From positions 1-48,581 of the IMG/VR virus record IMGVR_UViG_3300021959_000073: DNA of 48,581 bases, one strand, 5' to 3'. The first letter of the stretch is position 1, and each line of letters opens with the position of its first letter. Shown here in pieces: positions 9,601-16,793 of the stretch. This DNA is from a virus. The notes under the pieces were generated by a model. It had not been told where the DNA came from. It worked only from the letters and a program-made list of their open reading frames with translations, and made no database searches. A program made the position numbers and the translations under genes.

Positions 9601-9964
9601 ACAGATAGAAGAAGCTTGTTGGGTTGGATACAAACAGGTTGGTATGAAAAAGAAGGGTAATAAAGAAGTGCCCAATTGTGTACCAGAAGAGAAAGAATTA
9701 AATGAGTGGGGTGAGATTGAGGAAGAATCAGAATATCAAGGTCGTAAAGTCACTCTAAACAAACCCACAAAGGGTGATGTTAAAAAGTCCAAGGTGTATG
9801 TCAAGAATGAAAAAGGCAATGTAGTCAAGGTCGAGTTCGGTGATCCTAACATGCAAATCCAAAAAGACATTCCATCACGAAGGAAAAGCTTCCGTGCTCG
9901 ACACAATTGTGATAATCCCGGCCCAAAATGGAAAGCAAGATACTGGTCATGCAAAGCATGGTAA
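6692..9964 (+). CDS. Modular capsid polyprotein with N-terminal nucleotidylyltransferase
   Basis: This 1090-residue protein opens with MRSFRDITEAKE, where ITE|A is a likely prohead-protease site. A HIGH-superfamily nucleotidylyltransferase follows (GRFNPSTIGHEAVI, then GMSASKLRKAA near residue 155). A string of short modules is separated by LxE-type junctions: IELDE ~266, EEVELDE ~380, GLDE ~530, DELDE ~607, VQLDE ~895, KELNE ~1003. One module is HNH-like (VGHKDNNPMNNDPKNLRM ~572-589), another resembles DUF5872 (DRGMAAWKTGHRPGTTPQQW ~920-940). The C-terminus FRARHNCDNPGPKWKARYW is common in marine phage virion proteins. The protein probably enters the prohead and is cut into peptides and enzymes; this is inferred. 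Confidence 0.65.
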   Translation: MRSFRDITEAKETVVFGFGRFNPSTIGHEAVIEKIASVAKGNPFFIYPSHTTGPKDPLKHSLKIAWMRKMFPKYKKNIIVDNKAKTVINIAEKLYKDGYKNLILVVGSDRVKDFDALLQRYNDAPDKKGNQLFKFDSVKVVSAGERDPDADGVAGMSASKLRKAASDGKFDDFKKGIPNTLNDADKKKYYFDVRKGMGIREDREMGDDYDSLRDAYLTGKIWNVGEVVEANGVSGEVVRKGTNYLSFVAEDGKVHKAWLHEIELDENAVYDKAKSDGAKKYKDSLGGEEPLTAAKSPLQKLKDFDKSRVAAGKPPIFTDKKPPKFIRMKKSGQMTIMNVPTDEIDKFEKKGYEIIEDLVGVKPMSGPTGQIFALKSEEVELDEDASVYKKTARKNKNDVTYAFGRTKKLDGQPKEKGGYWVWKLSKNYDGKVRGGIRDSWVYVDKDLSYSDAVKLMNKKLGRKEFKESVKGKDVGYPDESVKIGKKHYIIYKGGREWYGYEVDKEGNQLGDSVFDPKKSELIKILAQEGLDERNYAKEYANYQGTPEQIARRSSRNKARRAMGDKAVKGMDVGHKDNNPMNNDPKNLRMEKPSDNRREPRLREEDELDEMAWYKVALAKISQLNHPKDYEKMVKQYATDMKKPELKNKTASYIAARIAQEYKGQDGRKLVQYINKLVDDGKLPKELKAEYQEEETMQTFSDFVKQINEVKQDKDVDDKDGTQPAKYYAGDMAKSTKSKRDAHFKAKKAGPAPGDASAKTKPSTHTKKFKQMYGEALPKDADQGDYIDDFEKSDAPQFRGKSKEKRKDMAIAAYLSKNESFLDNVSRMLGEDGHTDVASMKNKVQIAQKALMKMQGELTKLGDEDDLPTWWTNKVATAVSRLDDMSDYIDTQVEDVQLDEKIEGLVKKADKSGMPYSILKKVYDRGMAAWKTGHRPGTTPQQWAMARVNSFVTKSSGTWGKADKDLAKQVEQIEEACWVGYKQVGMKKKGNKEVPNCVPEEKELNEWGEIEEESEYQGRKVTLNKPTKGDVKKSKVYVKNEKGNVVKVEFGDPNMQIQKDIPSRRKSFRARHNCDNPGPKWKARYWSCKAW

Positions 9965-9966
9965 CT

Positions 9967-9982
9967 TATAAATATATAAATA
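9967..9982 (+). promoter_or_regulatory. Tandem T4-late-type promoter boxes
   Basis: Two adjacent TATAAATA boxes (9967-9974 and 9975-9982) lie upstream of the second polyprotein gene, followed by an AAAGGA ribosome-binding site before 10005. They match the T4 late promoter, recognised by gp55/gp33-modified RNA polymerase. Confidence 0.7.
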
Positions 9983-10004
9983 GAATATAATAAAGGAAAA
10001 TCCT

Positions 10005-12074
10005 ATGTCAAATTACAGAAAAACAATGGCCGATGCGCTGCGAGAGATGTATCCTCTTACAGAAGAAACACAGATTGATGAAGCTACAATGAGTTCTTCT
10101 CAGATTGCGAGGTTGAAGAAGGCATATGAACCTATGCGTGATAAGAAAATCAGTACATCAAATGCTGATAAACTTAGCGCAATGATGGACAAGGTGGGTA
10201 AAGACAAAGAAGCACTTATCCAGTTGTTCAAGGCAGATATTCCTTTCGTGAGTCAAAGCGCAGTAACAAAACTTATTACCAAGCACAATATGAAGGGTGC
10301 TGAGATTAATAAGTTGCGGGAAGAAGTTGACCTTGATGAGGTAGGTGGTTCTGCGTTTGGTGGAACGATTGATAAAATTCAAAAGGTTGTTGATGACAAA
10401 CAAGCAACGAAGATTGATGGTGTAATGGTTGATACATTTACCGCATCATTAATTATGAAAATCTGGAACGGGGTGAGCAAACAAAATCAAGACAAGATGA
10501 GGAAAATGAAAGTCACTCAACTTGCTAAGACAGCATATAAATTGGCAGGAATGAAAGAAGAAGTTGACCTTGATGAAGGAACAAAACAGGTTCTTGCTCA
10601 CGGTGGTAAAGGTAAGTATAAAGTAACCAAGGATGGCGACAAAATTGAAATTAAGTTCGGTGGTAAGGTAGTTGGAACTGCTGACTTTGACCGTGGTGCT
10701 GACAGTTTCTTCGTAAGTATCAAAGGTGAGAGGGGTCAGAAGTCTTTTGACGATGCACAGGCAATTGCTGATTATTTCGCAAAGAACAAGATTACAGAAG
10801 AAGTTGACCTTGATGAAGGTAAGATGAACAATGCGACGATGCAAGCAAACAAACCAAGGATTGAAAAAGCAAAAAAACTTATGGGACCATCTACAAGTAG
10901 AAAAGAAGGCATACAGATGGTTGCAAAGGGTATGCCCACTTCAGAAAAAGAGGCTACTAAACTGGTTGATACAGTTATAAAGATGATGCAGAAAAATGAT
11001 TATGTCCCAGAAGAAGTTGACCTTGATGAAAATCTCAATGAAATAAAAAAACATATTGATGATCTTGAGTTTGAGCGCAAGCGTATGACAACCAGCGGTC
11101 AGGAATCTTTAGATAAACTCATTAAGGCAAAAAGTATAAAAGATGCCAGAAAAGCATTTGATGACATGTATGGATACGAATATGACAGAGTTACATCAAG
11201 TGGTCAAGAGAGTATGGTTAAGATTGGTAAAATGTTGGGTATGAAGATGGAAGAAGTTGACCTTGATGAAGATAGTCTTGATGATTTTCAAGACTTTGCC
11301 CGTCTTTATGGTGGGGGTGATGAAATTTATGTTGTAACTCAAGGAAAAGATTCTAATTCACTAAAAGTTATTGGTATAGAAAAAGACCCAAATAAAGCAA
11401 AGAAAATCCGTGATCGTGCTAAAGGTGCGAGAGCAAGTCTTTGGGGTCAGATGAAAAGTTCTCAAAAAGTTCTCAAACTAAAAATTGGTGATCCTGTTAG
11501 TTTTGAAGACTCCAAAAATAAATTATCTTTTATTGAAGAAGTTGACCTTGATGAAGGTAAGATGTCTCAGTTGCACCAGTATATCAAAGACAAGAAGAGC
11601 GCAGAAGAGATTGCGAAACTGATGAAGTTGGATGTCAAAACAGTTAAGTCACTGATGAGCAGTCATCATCCAGAGGATGTTGAAGAGGGTGCTGCAGCTG
11701 ATGCTCGCCGTGCAATGCGTGCTGATCCAGATATGCGACAGAAGTTCTCAAAGGATGTTTCTGCAACTGATGATGACGTAAAGGGCGCATCAAAGAATAT
11801 TATGATGCAGATGCGAAAAGCACAATCACTGAATGGTCGTTTCGATGTTGAGTTTGCTGACGGTAAGAAAGTTAAAATTCCTGCGAAGATGGCTATTGCA
11901 GTTCAGCAGAAATACAATTCTATGAAAAGACCCGCAGAGAAAGAAAAGTTTCAGGCAAAAATTGGAAAGTCTTACAAGGATATGTTGTCTGCACTTAAAG
12001 AAGAACTACAACCCAAGAAAGAATCAATCCTAGAACGGATGAATAGAAAACTCAAGGAGAATAAAGATGGGTAA
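10005..12074 (+). CDS. Modular capsid polyprotein with six EEVDLDE linkers
   Basis: The 689-residue product starts MSNYRKTMADALREMY and has a first junction TQIDE|A. Six perfect EEVDLDE linkers then separate unrelated 70-95-residue modules, near residues 106, 185, 265, 336, 416 and 511. LDE fits the (I/L)xE specificity of T4 prohead protease gp21, so the protein looks like a precursor cut into about seven small basic polypeptides inside the prohead. No module has an enzyme motif I recognise; the sixth (MSQLHQYIKDKKSAEEIAKL) is HTH-like. It lies behind a double late promoter. Its stop overlaps the next gene by 8 bases. Confidence 0.6.
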   Translation: MSNYRKTMADALREMYPLTEETQIDEATMSSSQIARLKKAYEPMRDKKISTSNADKLSAMMDKVGKDKEALIQLFKADIPFVSQSAVTKLITKHNMKGAEINKLREEVDLDEVGGSAFGGTIDKIQKVVDDKQATKIDGVMVDTFTASLIMKIWNGVSKQNQDKMRKMKVTQLAKTAYKLAGMKEEVDLDEGTKQVLAHGGKGKYKVTKDGDKIEIKFGGKVVGTADFDRGADSFFVSIKGERGQKSFDDAQAIADYFAKNKITEEVDLDEGKMNNATMQANKPRIEKAKKLMGPSTSRKEGIQMVAKGMPTSEKEATKLVDTVIKMMQKNDYVPEEVDLDENLNEIKKHIDDLEFERKRMTTSGQESLDKLIKAKSIKDARKAFDDMYGYEYDRVTSSGQESMVKIGKMLGMKMEEVDLDEDSLDDFQDFARLYGGGDEIYVVTQGKDSNSLKVIGIEKDPNKAKKIRDRAKGARASLWGQMKSSQKVLKLKIGDPVSFEDSKNKLSFIEEVDLDEGKMSQLHQYIKDKKSAEEIAKLMKLDVKTVKSLMSSHHPEDVEEGAAADARRAMRADPDMRQKFSKDVSATDDDVKGASKNIMMQMRKAQSLNGRFDVEFADGKKVKIPAKMAIAVQQKYNSMKRPAEKEKFQAKIGKSYKDMLSALKEELQPKKESILERMNRKLKENKDG
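10320..11554 (+). repeat. Six dispersed 20-bp direct repeats encoding EEVDLDE
   Basis: The sequence GAAGAAGTTGACCTTGATGA recurs at 10320, 10557, 10797, 11010, 11250 and 11535, always in frame, with spacings of 237, 240, 213, 240 and 285 bases. The copies are identical in DNA although the modules between them are unrelated. That suggests homogenisation by recombination or recent module shuffling at the linkers. A variant (GAAGTTGAACTTGATGAAG) occurs near 7828 in the preceding gene. Confidence 0.9.
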
Positions 12075-12738
12075 GAAATATTTTGACACAAAGGCCGAAA
12101 CCCTTGAATCTTCGATTCTAGGTATTTGGACAGAAGCAGCTAAGAAGGTTGCTGAAACCAATAAGAACAACAAGTCTGATGATGGTGAGGGGTTGGATGC
12201 AGTTCAACCAAAAGCAGTCAAGAAGAAGTTCAAGGATCGTAAGGACAAGGACATCGACAACGATGGCGACACTGATGATTCTGATGAGTATCTTCACAAT
12301 CGTCGTAAGACAGTATCTAAGGCAGTAAAAGGTAAAGTAAAGGATGAAGGTAACGCATTTGGAATGGCACTAAAGGCTGCCAAAGACAAGGGCGAAAAAA
12401 CTTTCGTTGTTGCTGGTAAGACATATGAAGTCAAAGAAGGTTTCGCAGTACCAGAAGATGTTCCTGCAATGGAAGTCGGTACAGACCGTTATCGTGAATA
12501 TGCTGTTGGTCTTACGCCCGGTGAAAATGCTGAGTTTGCAGCTGCACAGGACTTCAAGGTTGCTTCAATGAAGGAAGCACTTGCAAAAGTTTGGGGTTTG
12601 GACGAGAAAGCACTTGACAAATCCTCTAAAGAAGAGTATGATGAAGAAGATGAGGAGCTCAAACCCGTTAAAGGTTCAAAGACCATGACAGGTGGAAAAG
12701 TTGCTAAAGTGGATACTAAACCCAAAATTGATGGTTGA
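12067..12738 (+). CDS. Capsid-associated protein with EF-hand-like loop
   Basis: The 223-residue charged protein begins MGKKYFDTKAETLESS and has WTEAAKK as a possible cleavage region. A loop KDIDNDGDTDDSDEYLHNRR (residues ~59-78) resembles an EF-hand or dockerin-type calcium site. GNAFGMALKAAKDKGEKTF is a module also common in marine phage virion proteins. It follows the polyprotein genes and precedes a probable nucleotidase, and is probably another prohead-internal protein. The C-terminus is acidic. Its exact role is unknown. Confidence 0.5.
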   Translation: MGKKYFDTKAETLESSILGIWTEAAKKVAETNKNNKSDDGEGLDAVQPKAVKKKFKDRKDKDIDNDGDTDDSDEYLHNRRKTVSKAVKGKVKDEGNAFGMALKAAKDKGEKTFVVAGKTYEVKEGFAVPEDVPAMEVGTDRYREYAVGLTPGENAEFAAAQDFKVASMKEALAKVWGLDEKALDKSSKEEYDEEDEELKPVKGSKTMTGGKVAKVDTKPKIDG

Positions 12739-12739
12739 A

Positions 12740-13255
12740 ATGAAAAGTTTGTTGGATATGATGGAGGCATCTGGTGATGATCTCCCAGAAATTTATTGTG
12801 ATATGGATCAGGTTCTATGTAACTTTATCGGCCGTGCTGAGGAAGTTATTGGAATGCCCTTTGCTAAGTTCGGTAAGGATGACCGCTGGAACAAGATTAG
12901 GGACACAAAGGATTTCTGGGCAAATCTAGATTGGATGCCGGGTGCAAAACGGTTATATTCTTTTATTCAGAAGTATGACACGCACATCCTTTCTGCTTAT
13001 TCTGATCGTGATGATAACTCTAGGGCGGGTAAGAAAAAGTGGTTGAAGAAGAATACTAAGATTAAACCTCGTAACATCAATCTTGTGAAGAGGGCAGACA
13101 AACAGAAATATGCAACTACTGATGGGAAACCAAACATATTAATTGATGATTATAAGAAGAACATTGTAGAGTGGGAATCTAAGGGTGGTATAGGCGTTTA
13201 CCACACAGAAGTGGGTAAAACCATTGCTGAGTTGAAGCGTCTAGGTTTCAAATAA
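12740..13255 (+). CDS. HAD-like 5'(3')-nucleotidase / phosphatase
   Basis: The 171-residue protein has the HAD-superfamily motif I YCDMDQVLCNF (DxDxV) near residue 17, HILSAYSDRDD as motif II/III region and ILIDDYKKN as motif IV. This fits 5'(3')-deoxyribonucleotidases. I start at 12740 (MKSLLDMMEASGDD), because the leader then resembles the capsid-targeting peptides of its neighbours (MME|A). An in-frame ATG at 12731 is an alternative. A packaged nucleotidase would be unusual; nucleotide salvage is the conventional role. Confidence 0.65.
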   Translation: MKSLLDMMEASGDDLPEIYCDMDQVLCNFIGRAEEVIGMPFAKFGKDDRWNKIRDTKDFWANLDWMPGAKRLYSFIQKYDTHILSAYSDRDDNSRAGKKKWLKKNTKIKPRNINLVKRADKQKYATTDGKPNILIDDYKKNIVEWESKGGIGVYHTEVGKTIAELKRLGFK

Positions 13256-13263
13256 CCTAAATA
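13256..13263 (+). promoter_or_regulatory. Late-promoter-like CCTAAATA box
   Basis: CCTAAATA sits about 40 bases upstream of a strong AAGGAG site and the structural gene at 13303. The same extended string AATAACCTAAATA recurs before the curli-like cassette at 24756-24768, suggesting a shared late-promoter variant. Confidence 0.5.
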
Positions 13264-13302
13264 AAAGTAAAATCTATTCTTGCAAGAATAAGGAGAAAAA
13301 CA

Positions 13303-13983
13303 ATGCCTTTATGGGGAAATTCGGACGCTGTTGAAGCTAAACCAAAACACTTCACAGACGCTGAGAAATTAAACGTATATGCCACAGAACAAGGTTGGGT
13401 TAAGAAAACAACTGGAACTGGTGGTCGTGCTGGTCGCACACAGGAAGAAGTTATTGTTGCGATTGGTGGTCTAAGTGCCTCTCTGAACCTCGCAGATATT
13501 ACTGCTATTGATTGGAATATCAGTGCATTTGATAAGTCTGATGGCGGCACTTTGAGTGCTACAGTTACCTTCAACGAAGAAGTTGAAGTTGCTACCGATG
13601 GCGGCACACCACACCTTGCTGTTACAAACGGCAACCAAGGAACTGGTTCTGGTCGTGGTCCACACAACCTTCTGTATGTCAGTGGTTCAAGCACGAACAG
13701 ACTCACGTTTGAACTTGCAATTGCTGCCGCTAATGCTGCGACAAACGCAGATGACGTTCTTTCAATCGCAGCAAACGCTCTTGCCTTGAACAGTGGTACA
13801 ATTAACGAAATGTCTCTTGATCACTTTGTTCTAGAGAGTGGAACAAACAATGGTGATCAGGGTGAATTTATCCGACTAGAGGATCAACGTGGTTACTTGA
13901 ACCAAGAAGGAAACACCGTTTCTACAATTACTAACGCAGCTGCAATCGGCAGTGCCGCAGGAACAATTACTGTTGCTGCATAA
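13303..13983 (+). CDS. Virion structural protein (marine T4-like)
   Basis: This 226-residue protein begins MPLWGNSDAVEAKPKHF and continues YATEQGWVKKTTGT, an N-terminus characteristic of structural proteins in marine T4-like phages. The C-terminal half is rich in Ala, Asn, Thr and Gly with beta-strand character, such as SATVTFNEEVEVATDGG, like an immunoglobulin or bacterial adhesion repeat. It may be a capsid decoration or neck protein. It has a strong ribosome-binding site and a late-type box upstream. Confidence 0.5.
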   Translation: MPLWGNSDAVEAKPKHFTDAEKLNVYATEQGWVKKTTGTGGRAGRTQEEVIVAIGGLSASLNLADITAIDWNISAFDKSDGGTLSATVTFNEEVEVATDGGTPHLAVTNGNQGTGSGRGPHNLLYVSGSSTNRLTFELAIAAANAATNADDVLSIAANALALNSGTINEMSLDHFVLESGTNNGDQGEFIRLEDQRGYLNQEGNTVSTITNAAAIGSAAGTITVAA

Positions 13984-13987
13984 GTTG

Positions 13988-13995
13988 TATAAATA
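13988..13995 (+). promoter_or_regulatory. T4-late-type promoter box
   Basis: TATAAATA lies about 37 bases upstream of the start at 14032, which has an AAGGAG ribosome-binding site. Confidence 0.65.
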
Positions 13996-14031
13996 ACTAT
14001 ATACTATGTCATAATATGAAAAGGAGAAATT

Positions 14032-14280
14032 ATGATCGATCTTGATAAGATTAATGAACGCAAACAAGTTATTGCGAAAGACATTGAAGCGGTTCGGACC
14101 CGTATGGCAGAAGCGCAGAAGAAATTCGCAGAGGACCAATCATTGTTGCAGGCACTTATGGGTGCATATCAGCAGTGTGACGCCTTTGCAAAAGATTTTA
14201 ATGATGATACTCCCAATGAGGAGAGTGATGTAGAGAATAGTGAAGACCTAGAGGATGTAAAACCTGGCGGTACTGACTAA
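14032..14280 (+). CDS. Small coiled-coil protein
   Basis: The 82-residue protein is a helical coiled coil (INERKQVIAKDIEAVRTRMA and onward) with a central FAEDQSLLQALMGAYQQC and an acidic C-terminal tail. It has its own late promoter and is followed by an intrinsic terminator. Size and context suggest a minor virion or assembly factor; no family is recognised. Confidence 0.6.
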   Translation: MIDLDKINERKQVIAKDIEAVRTRMAEAQKKFAEDQSLLQALMGAYQQCDAFAKDFNDDTPNEESDVENSEDLEDVKPGGTD

Positions 14281-14296
14281 TATCTACAATAGCATT

Positions 14297-14317
14297 CCCA
14301 CAATTTCGTGGGTTTTT
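14297..14317 (+). terminator. Intrinsic terminator
   Basis: CCCAC (14297-14301) pairs with GTGGG (14308-14312) around a 6-base loop, followed by five T. Confidence 0.75.
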
Positions 14318-14334
14318 ATAAGGAGAAGCCAAAA

Positions 14335-14811
14335 ATGGCAGATAAGAAGATTACAGCCCTAACAGACCTATCGACAGGTATCGCTACAGAAGACCTTTTG
14401 CATGTGATTGATAACCCAACGGGTACACCAATCAACAAGAAGATTTCTGTTGCAAACTTTTTGAACCTTAATCCCGTTCCTCTGGCAACCAACACAGTAG
14501 AAAACATCGTTGAAAACGGTGCAGCCAACCTCGCCAAAGGTATTCACCTTCTTGGTGGTGCAGATGCTGCTTGTGCAGTTACCTTGGCTGACGGTACTGT
14601 AACTGGTCAGCTTCATACGTTTATTGCTAAAGAAGCAGTAACGAATCCACCTACAGTTACTTTGACCACTCCCGGTGGTGCAGGTAATATTGCTACTTTC
14701 AACGCTATTGGTGAAAGTGCAACTTGTCTCTGGACAGGTGCTGCTTGGTACTGGATTGCTCATGCTACAAATGTTACGGGTGATCTTGGAACAGGTCCAG
14801 CGCTTACATAA
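14335..14811 (+). CDS. Virion structural protein
   Basis: This 158-residue protein starts [20 protein letters not shown], a sequence typical of small structural proteins in marine phages, and continues [16 protein letters not shown]. The C-terminal part is beta-rich and hydrophobic with Gly/Thr-rich strands ending [13 protein letters not shown]. The ATG at 14335 is chosen because AAGGAG lies 9 bases upstream; an upstream in-frame GTG falls inside the terminator hairpin. It sits between two hairpins, as an isolated transcription unit. Confidence 0.6.
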   Translation: MADKKITALTDLSTGIATEDLLHVIDNPTGTPINKKISVANFLNLNPVPLATNTVENIVENGAANLAKGIHLLGGADAACAVTLADGTVTGQLHTFIAKEAVTNPPTVTLTTPGGAGNIATFNAIGESATCLWTGAAWYWIAHATNVTGDLGTGPALT

Positions 14812-14830
14812 TAGTATACTACTTTGGTGT

Positions 14831-14847
14831 GGGGGGCTTGTCCCCCC
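14831..14847 (+). terminator. GC-rich hairpin, probable terminator
   Basis: Six G (14831-14836) pair with six C (14842-14847) across a CTTGT loop. The following tract (CGCCATTTTA) is only weakly T-rich, so it could be a terminator or an RNA-stabilising hairpin. Confidence 0.55.
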
Positions 14848-14873
14848 CGCCATTTTACGAATGGGAGAATTAA

Positions 14874-15026
14874 ATGGTTGAAGTTTTATCAGAGGTAAAT
14901 TGGGGCAAGGCAATCGAACCTGTCACCAAAGTTTTTACTAAGAAAAAAGAAGAACCTAAATTCCTTGAAGAACAAATTAGAGATTACTATCCCTGTGACG
15001 TAGAACCGAAGGACGAAGAAAAATGA
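14874..15026 (+). CDS. Small acidic/basic protein, 50 residues
   Basis: A GGGAGAA site precedes this ATG. The product runs MVEVLSEVNWGKAIEPVTKV to VEPKDEEK and its stop overlaps the following start by 4 bases, which supports it as a real coupled gene. No family is recognised. Confidence 0.6.
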   Translation: MVEVLSEVNWGKAIEPVTKVFTKKKEEPKFLEEQIRDYYPCDVEPKDEEK

Positions 15027-15472
15027 AAACATTTAAGAAATTCGTATCCGAAGAAACTTTAGACGAAGCCACATTTCAGACAACTATTGCTTCTCTAAAC
15101 CAAGACATTCCAACAGGTGATTATTCTGATCCCAGAGTTGTGAAGGCGCTTAATTCTTTCGTGGGTACAGTGGCAAGAGCTACAATGGACGGAACAATGA
15201 TCCCTGAGATGGTTGTTGGTAAGATGAGAAATTCTCTAAGTAAGATTGGACTAACCTTTGGTGAAGTCCCAATGATGGAAGGTGAAAGTGGTTCCTTTGA
15301 TTTACCCCTAACCAGTTTTGGTGGTCGTTTCGGTAAAGGTTTGGATACGCCATTTGATGAGTTTGAAGCAGATGACGGTATCTCGCATCAAGTAGAGGGT
15401 GGTCTAAAACTAGTACTAAATTATGAAATGCAAGAGGATAATTCGTGTAGGTTGACTGCTTCTATTCAATAA
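15023..15472 (+). CDS. Capsid-targeted protein with leader MKTFKKFVSEETLDE|A
   Basis: The 149-residue protein has the clearest T4 internal-protein-like leader in the window: MKTFKKFVSEETLDEATF, with LDE|A as a cleavage site. The rest (FVGTVARATMDGTMIPEMVV, then LTSFGGRFGKG) resembles a conserved protein near the neck/capsid genes of marine T4-like phages whose function I do not know. It is translationally coupled to the upstream 50-residue gene. Confidence 0.6.
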   Translation: MKTFKKFVSEETLDEATFQTTIASLNQDIPTGDYSDPRVVKALNSFVGTVARATMDGTMIPEMVVGKMRNSLSKIGLTFGEVPMMEGESGSFDLPLTSFGGRFGKGLDTPFDEFEADDGISHQVEGGLKLVLNYEMQEDNSCRLTASIQ

Positions 15473-15473
15473 A

Positions 15474-15836
15474 ATGTATGAGAAGATAACTACTAACAAT
15501 TTCATGATGTATGCTATTAAACATTATGAGAATCCACATTGTGAAGGTGAAAAAGAGTTTCATGATGATATGAAGAGGTTTAAGTATATTAAACGTCTAC
15601 TAAAGAAGTATAGAGTGAGTGGAGTATTAAAAGAACGGTTGCTTCTGAACCATATTATTATTCTTAGGAACTTGTTTGGAAATGAGGCATGTGTTACCCT
15701 TTTACTTTTTAAGACACAACCAGAATATCTTGAAGTCTTGAAGTCTTTCCTACTTTTCCTAAATATGATTAATCCAGATGAACTGAACGAAATTGATTTG
15801 GATGAAGGTGTTATAGATATATTAAGGAAAATCTAA
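15474..15836 (+). CDS. Conserved marine T4-like phage protein
   Basis: This 120-residue helical protein begins MYEKITTNNFMMYAIKHYEN and has KRFKYIKRLLKKY and LLLNHIIILRNLFGNEA. I recall it as a conserved family in marine T4-like phages (DUF7207, to be verified), with no known function. An internal EIDLDEG near the C-terminus matches the LxE pattern of the polyproteins. Its stop overlaps the next start (TAATG). Confidence 0.6.
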   Translation: MYEKITTNNFMMYAIKHYENPHCEGEKEFHDDMKRFKYIKRLLKKYRVSGVLKERLLLNHIIILRNLFGNEACVTLLLFKTQPEYLEVLKSFLLFLNMINPDELNEIDLDEGVIDILRKI

Positions 15837-16450
15837 TGGGAAGAGCTATAGACTTATTTGTTACATACAGGTTCATAAAACTGCTTGTAACACCATTTGA
15901 CCAGATGCCTGCTTTTAAACTGGGTATTATCGATAAAGACGGTCAAAGAGTGATGGAAAAGACTGTTTCCCGTGGTATGCAACCCACTGACCTCAATACT
16001 GCTGAGAAGAAGAACGCATACACTGTTCTTCACAAACTCGTATTCAACATCAAAAAGATTTTTGGTAAGGTGCCCGGACTTAGGACTAAGTTGGGAACCT
16101 ATGCTGCAGCCCTGTTCCTACTGAAAGATACATTCAAAGAACACGTTGAAGACCCTGATATTTTCGAGAAGGAGTTCATGAAGTATCTCAAAGAAGAGGG
16201 ATACGAGATAGACAACACAATTTCAGAGGAAGTCATTGGATTTGGAGAGGTACTCCCCAAGGGAGAGTACACTCTAGTCAATGATATCCTAAATAGTGAA
16301 GAGGAAGAATTAACTGCTAAGAAGGGTGACAAGGTAGTTGCGTTTGACGATGAAGCACCGTTAGATACAATTCTTGGTATTGACATATTTCCTATTATTC
16401 ATGTTAAGACACAAGAAAAAATATACGTCAGTTTGGAAGACATAAAATGA
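15836..16450 (+). CDS. Conserved T4-like phage protein of late block
   Basis: The 204-residue protein contains FIKLLVTPFDQMPAFKLGII, typical of a conserved late-region family in marine T4-like phages. The N-terminal half is predicted helical and basic; the C-terminal half is an acidic domain. It ends EKIYVSLEDIK, and this ending is repeated 340 bases downstream as a short remnant. Function unknown. Confidence 0.55.
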   Translation: MGRAIDLFVTYRFIKLLVTPFDQMPAFKLGIIDKDGQRVMEKTVSRGMQPTDLNTAEKKNAYTVLHKLVFNIKKIFGKVPGLRTKLGTYAAALFLLKDTFKEHVEDPDIFEKEFMKYLKEEGYEIDNTISEEVIGFGEVLPKGEYTLVNDILNSEEEELTAKKGDKVVAFDDEAPLDTILGIDIFPIIHVKTQEKIYVSLEDIK

Positions 16451-16746
16451 AAAGCTATCAAAAATTTATGCAAGAAGTCTATAAGTTGCAGCTCATTCGA
16501 GATAAATCTATGGACGTTTTAAAAATTACTGATACTAAGAACCCAAAGACTAAGATAGAAGTTCGTGGCAAAAAGGGTTACGAAATTGATGGATATGACA
16601 AAAAAGATAGACTACATAGTCTTTTAGATAAAATTGGAAAGTCTGCAAACATGAGCGATCTTGTGAATGGAGAGGTTGTGAGTATCAATCCTAAACACCC
16701 AGACGCAAGAATGGCGAACAAGACCCTTGATAAGATTGCAAAATAA
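16447..16746 (+). CDS. Small protein with capsid-targeting-like leader
   Basis: This 99-residue protein begins MKSYQKFMQEVYKLQ, very close to T4 internal-protein leaders (MKTYQEFIAE), and is then basic (IEVRGKKGYEIDGYDKKDRL). It overlaps the upstream gene by 4 bases. Flanking 32-bp repeats mark it as a likely inserted cassette. A T4-style internal protein is the best guess. Confidence 0.55.
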   Translation: MKSYQKFMQEVYKLQLIRDKSMDVLKITDTKNPKTKIEVRGKKGYEIDGYDKKDRLHSLLDKIGKSANMSDLVNGEVVSINPKHPDARMANKTLDKIAK

Positions 16747-16793
16747 TGAAAACAAAGGAAAAGATATACGTCAGTTTGGAGGACATAAAATGA
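16746..16793 (+). pseudogene. Duplicated 3' remnant of the 204-residue gene
   Basis: A 15-codon frame MKTKEKIYVSLEDIK copies the ending KTQEKIYVSLEDIK of the gene at 15836. It overlaps its neighbours by ATG/TAA contacts, as a gene would. It is best read as recombination debris that now supplies the ribosome-binding site (GGAGGA) for the gene at 16790. Confidence 0.6.

Noticed and set aside
12271-12300. CTGATGAG within the EF-hand-like gene
   Set aside because: No GAAA element or cleavage triplet follows at a suitable distance, and the region is coding.
14831-14847. CRISPR or repeat-array origin for the G-run/C-run hairpins at 14831, 40132 and 44102
   Set aside because: The hairpins differ in stem and loop, stand alone, and are explained by terminators or by the tmRNA T-arm.
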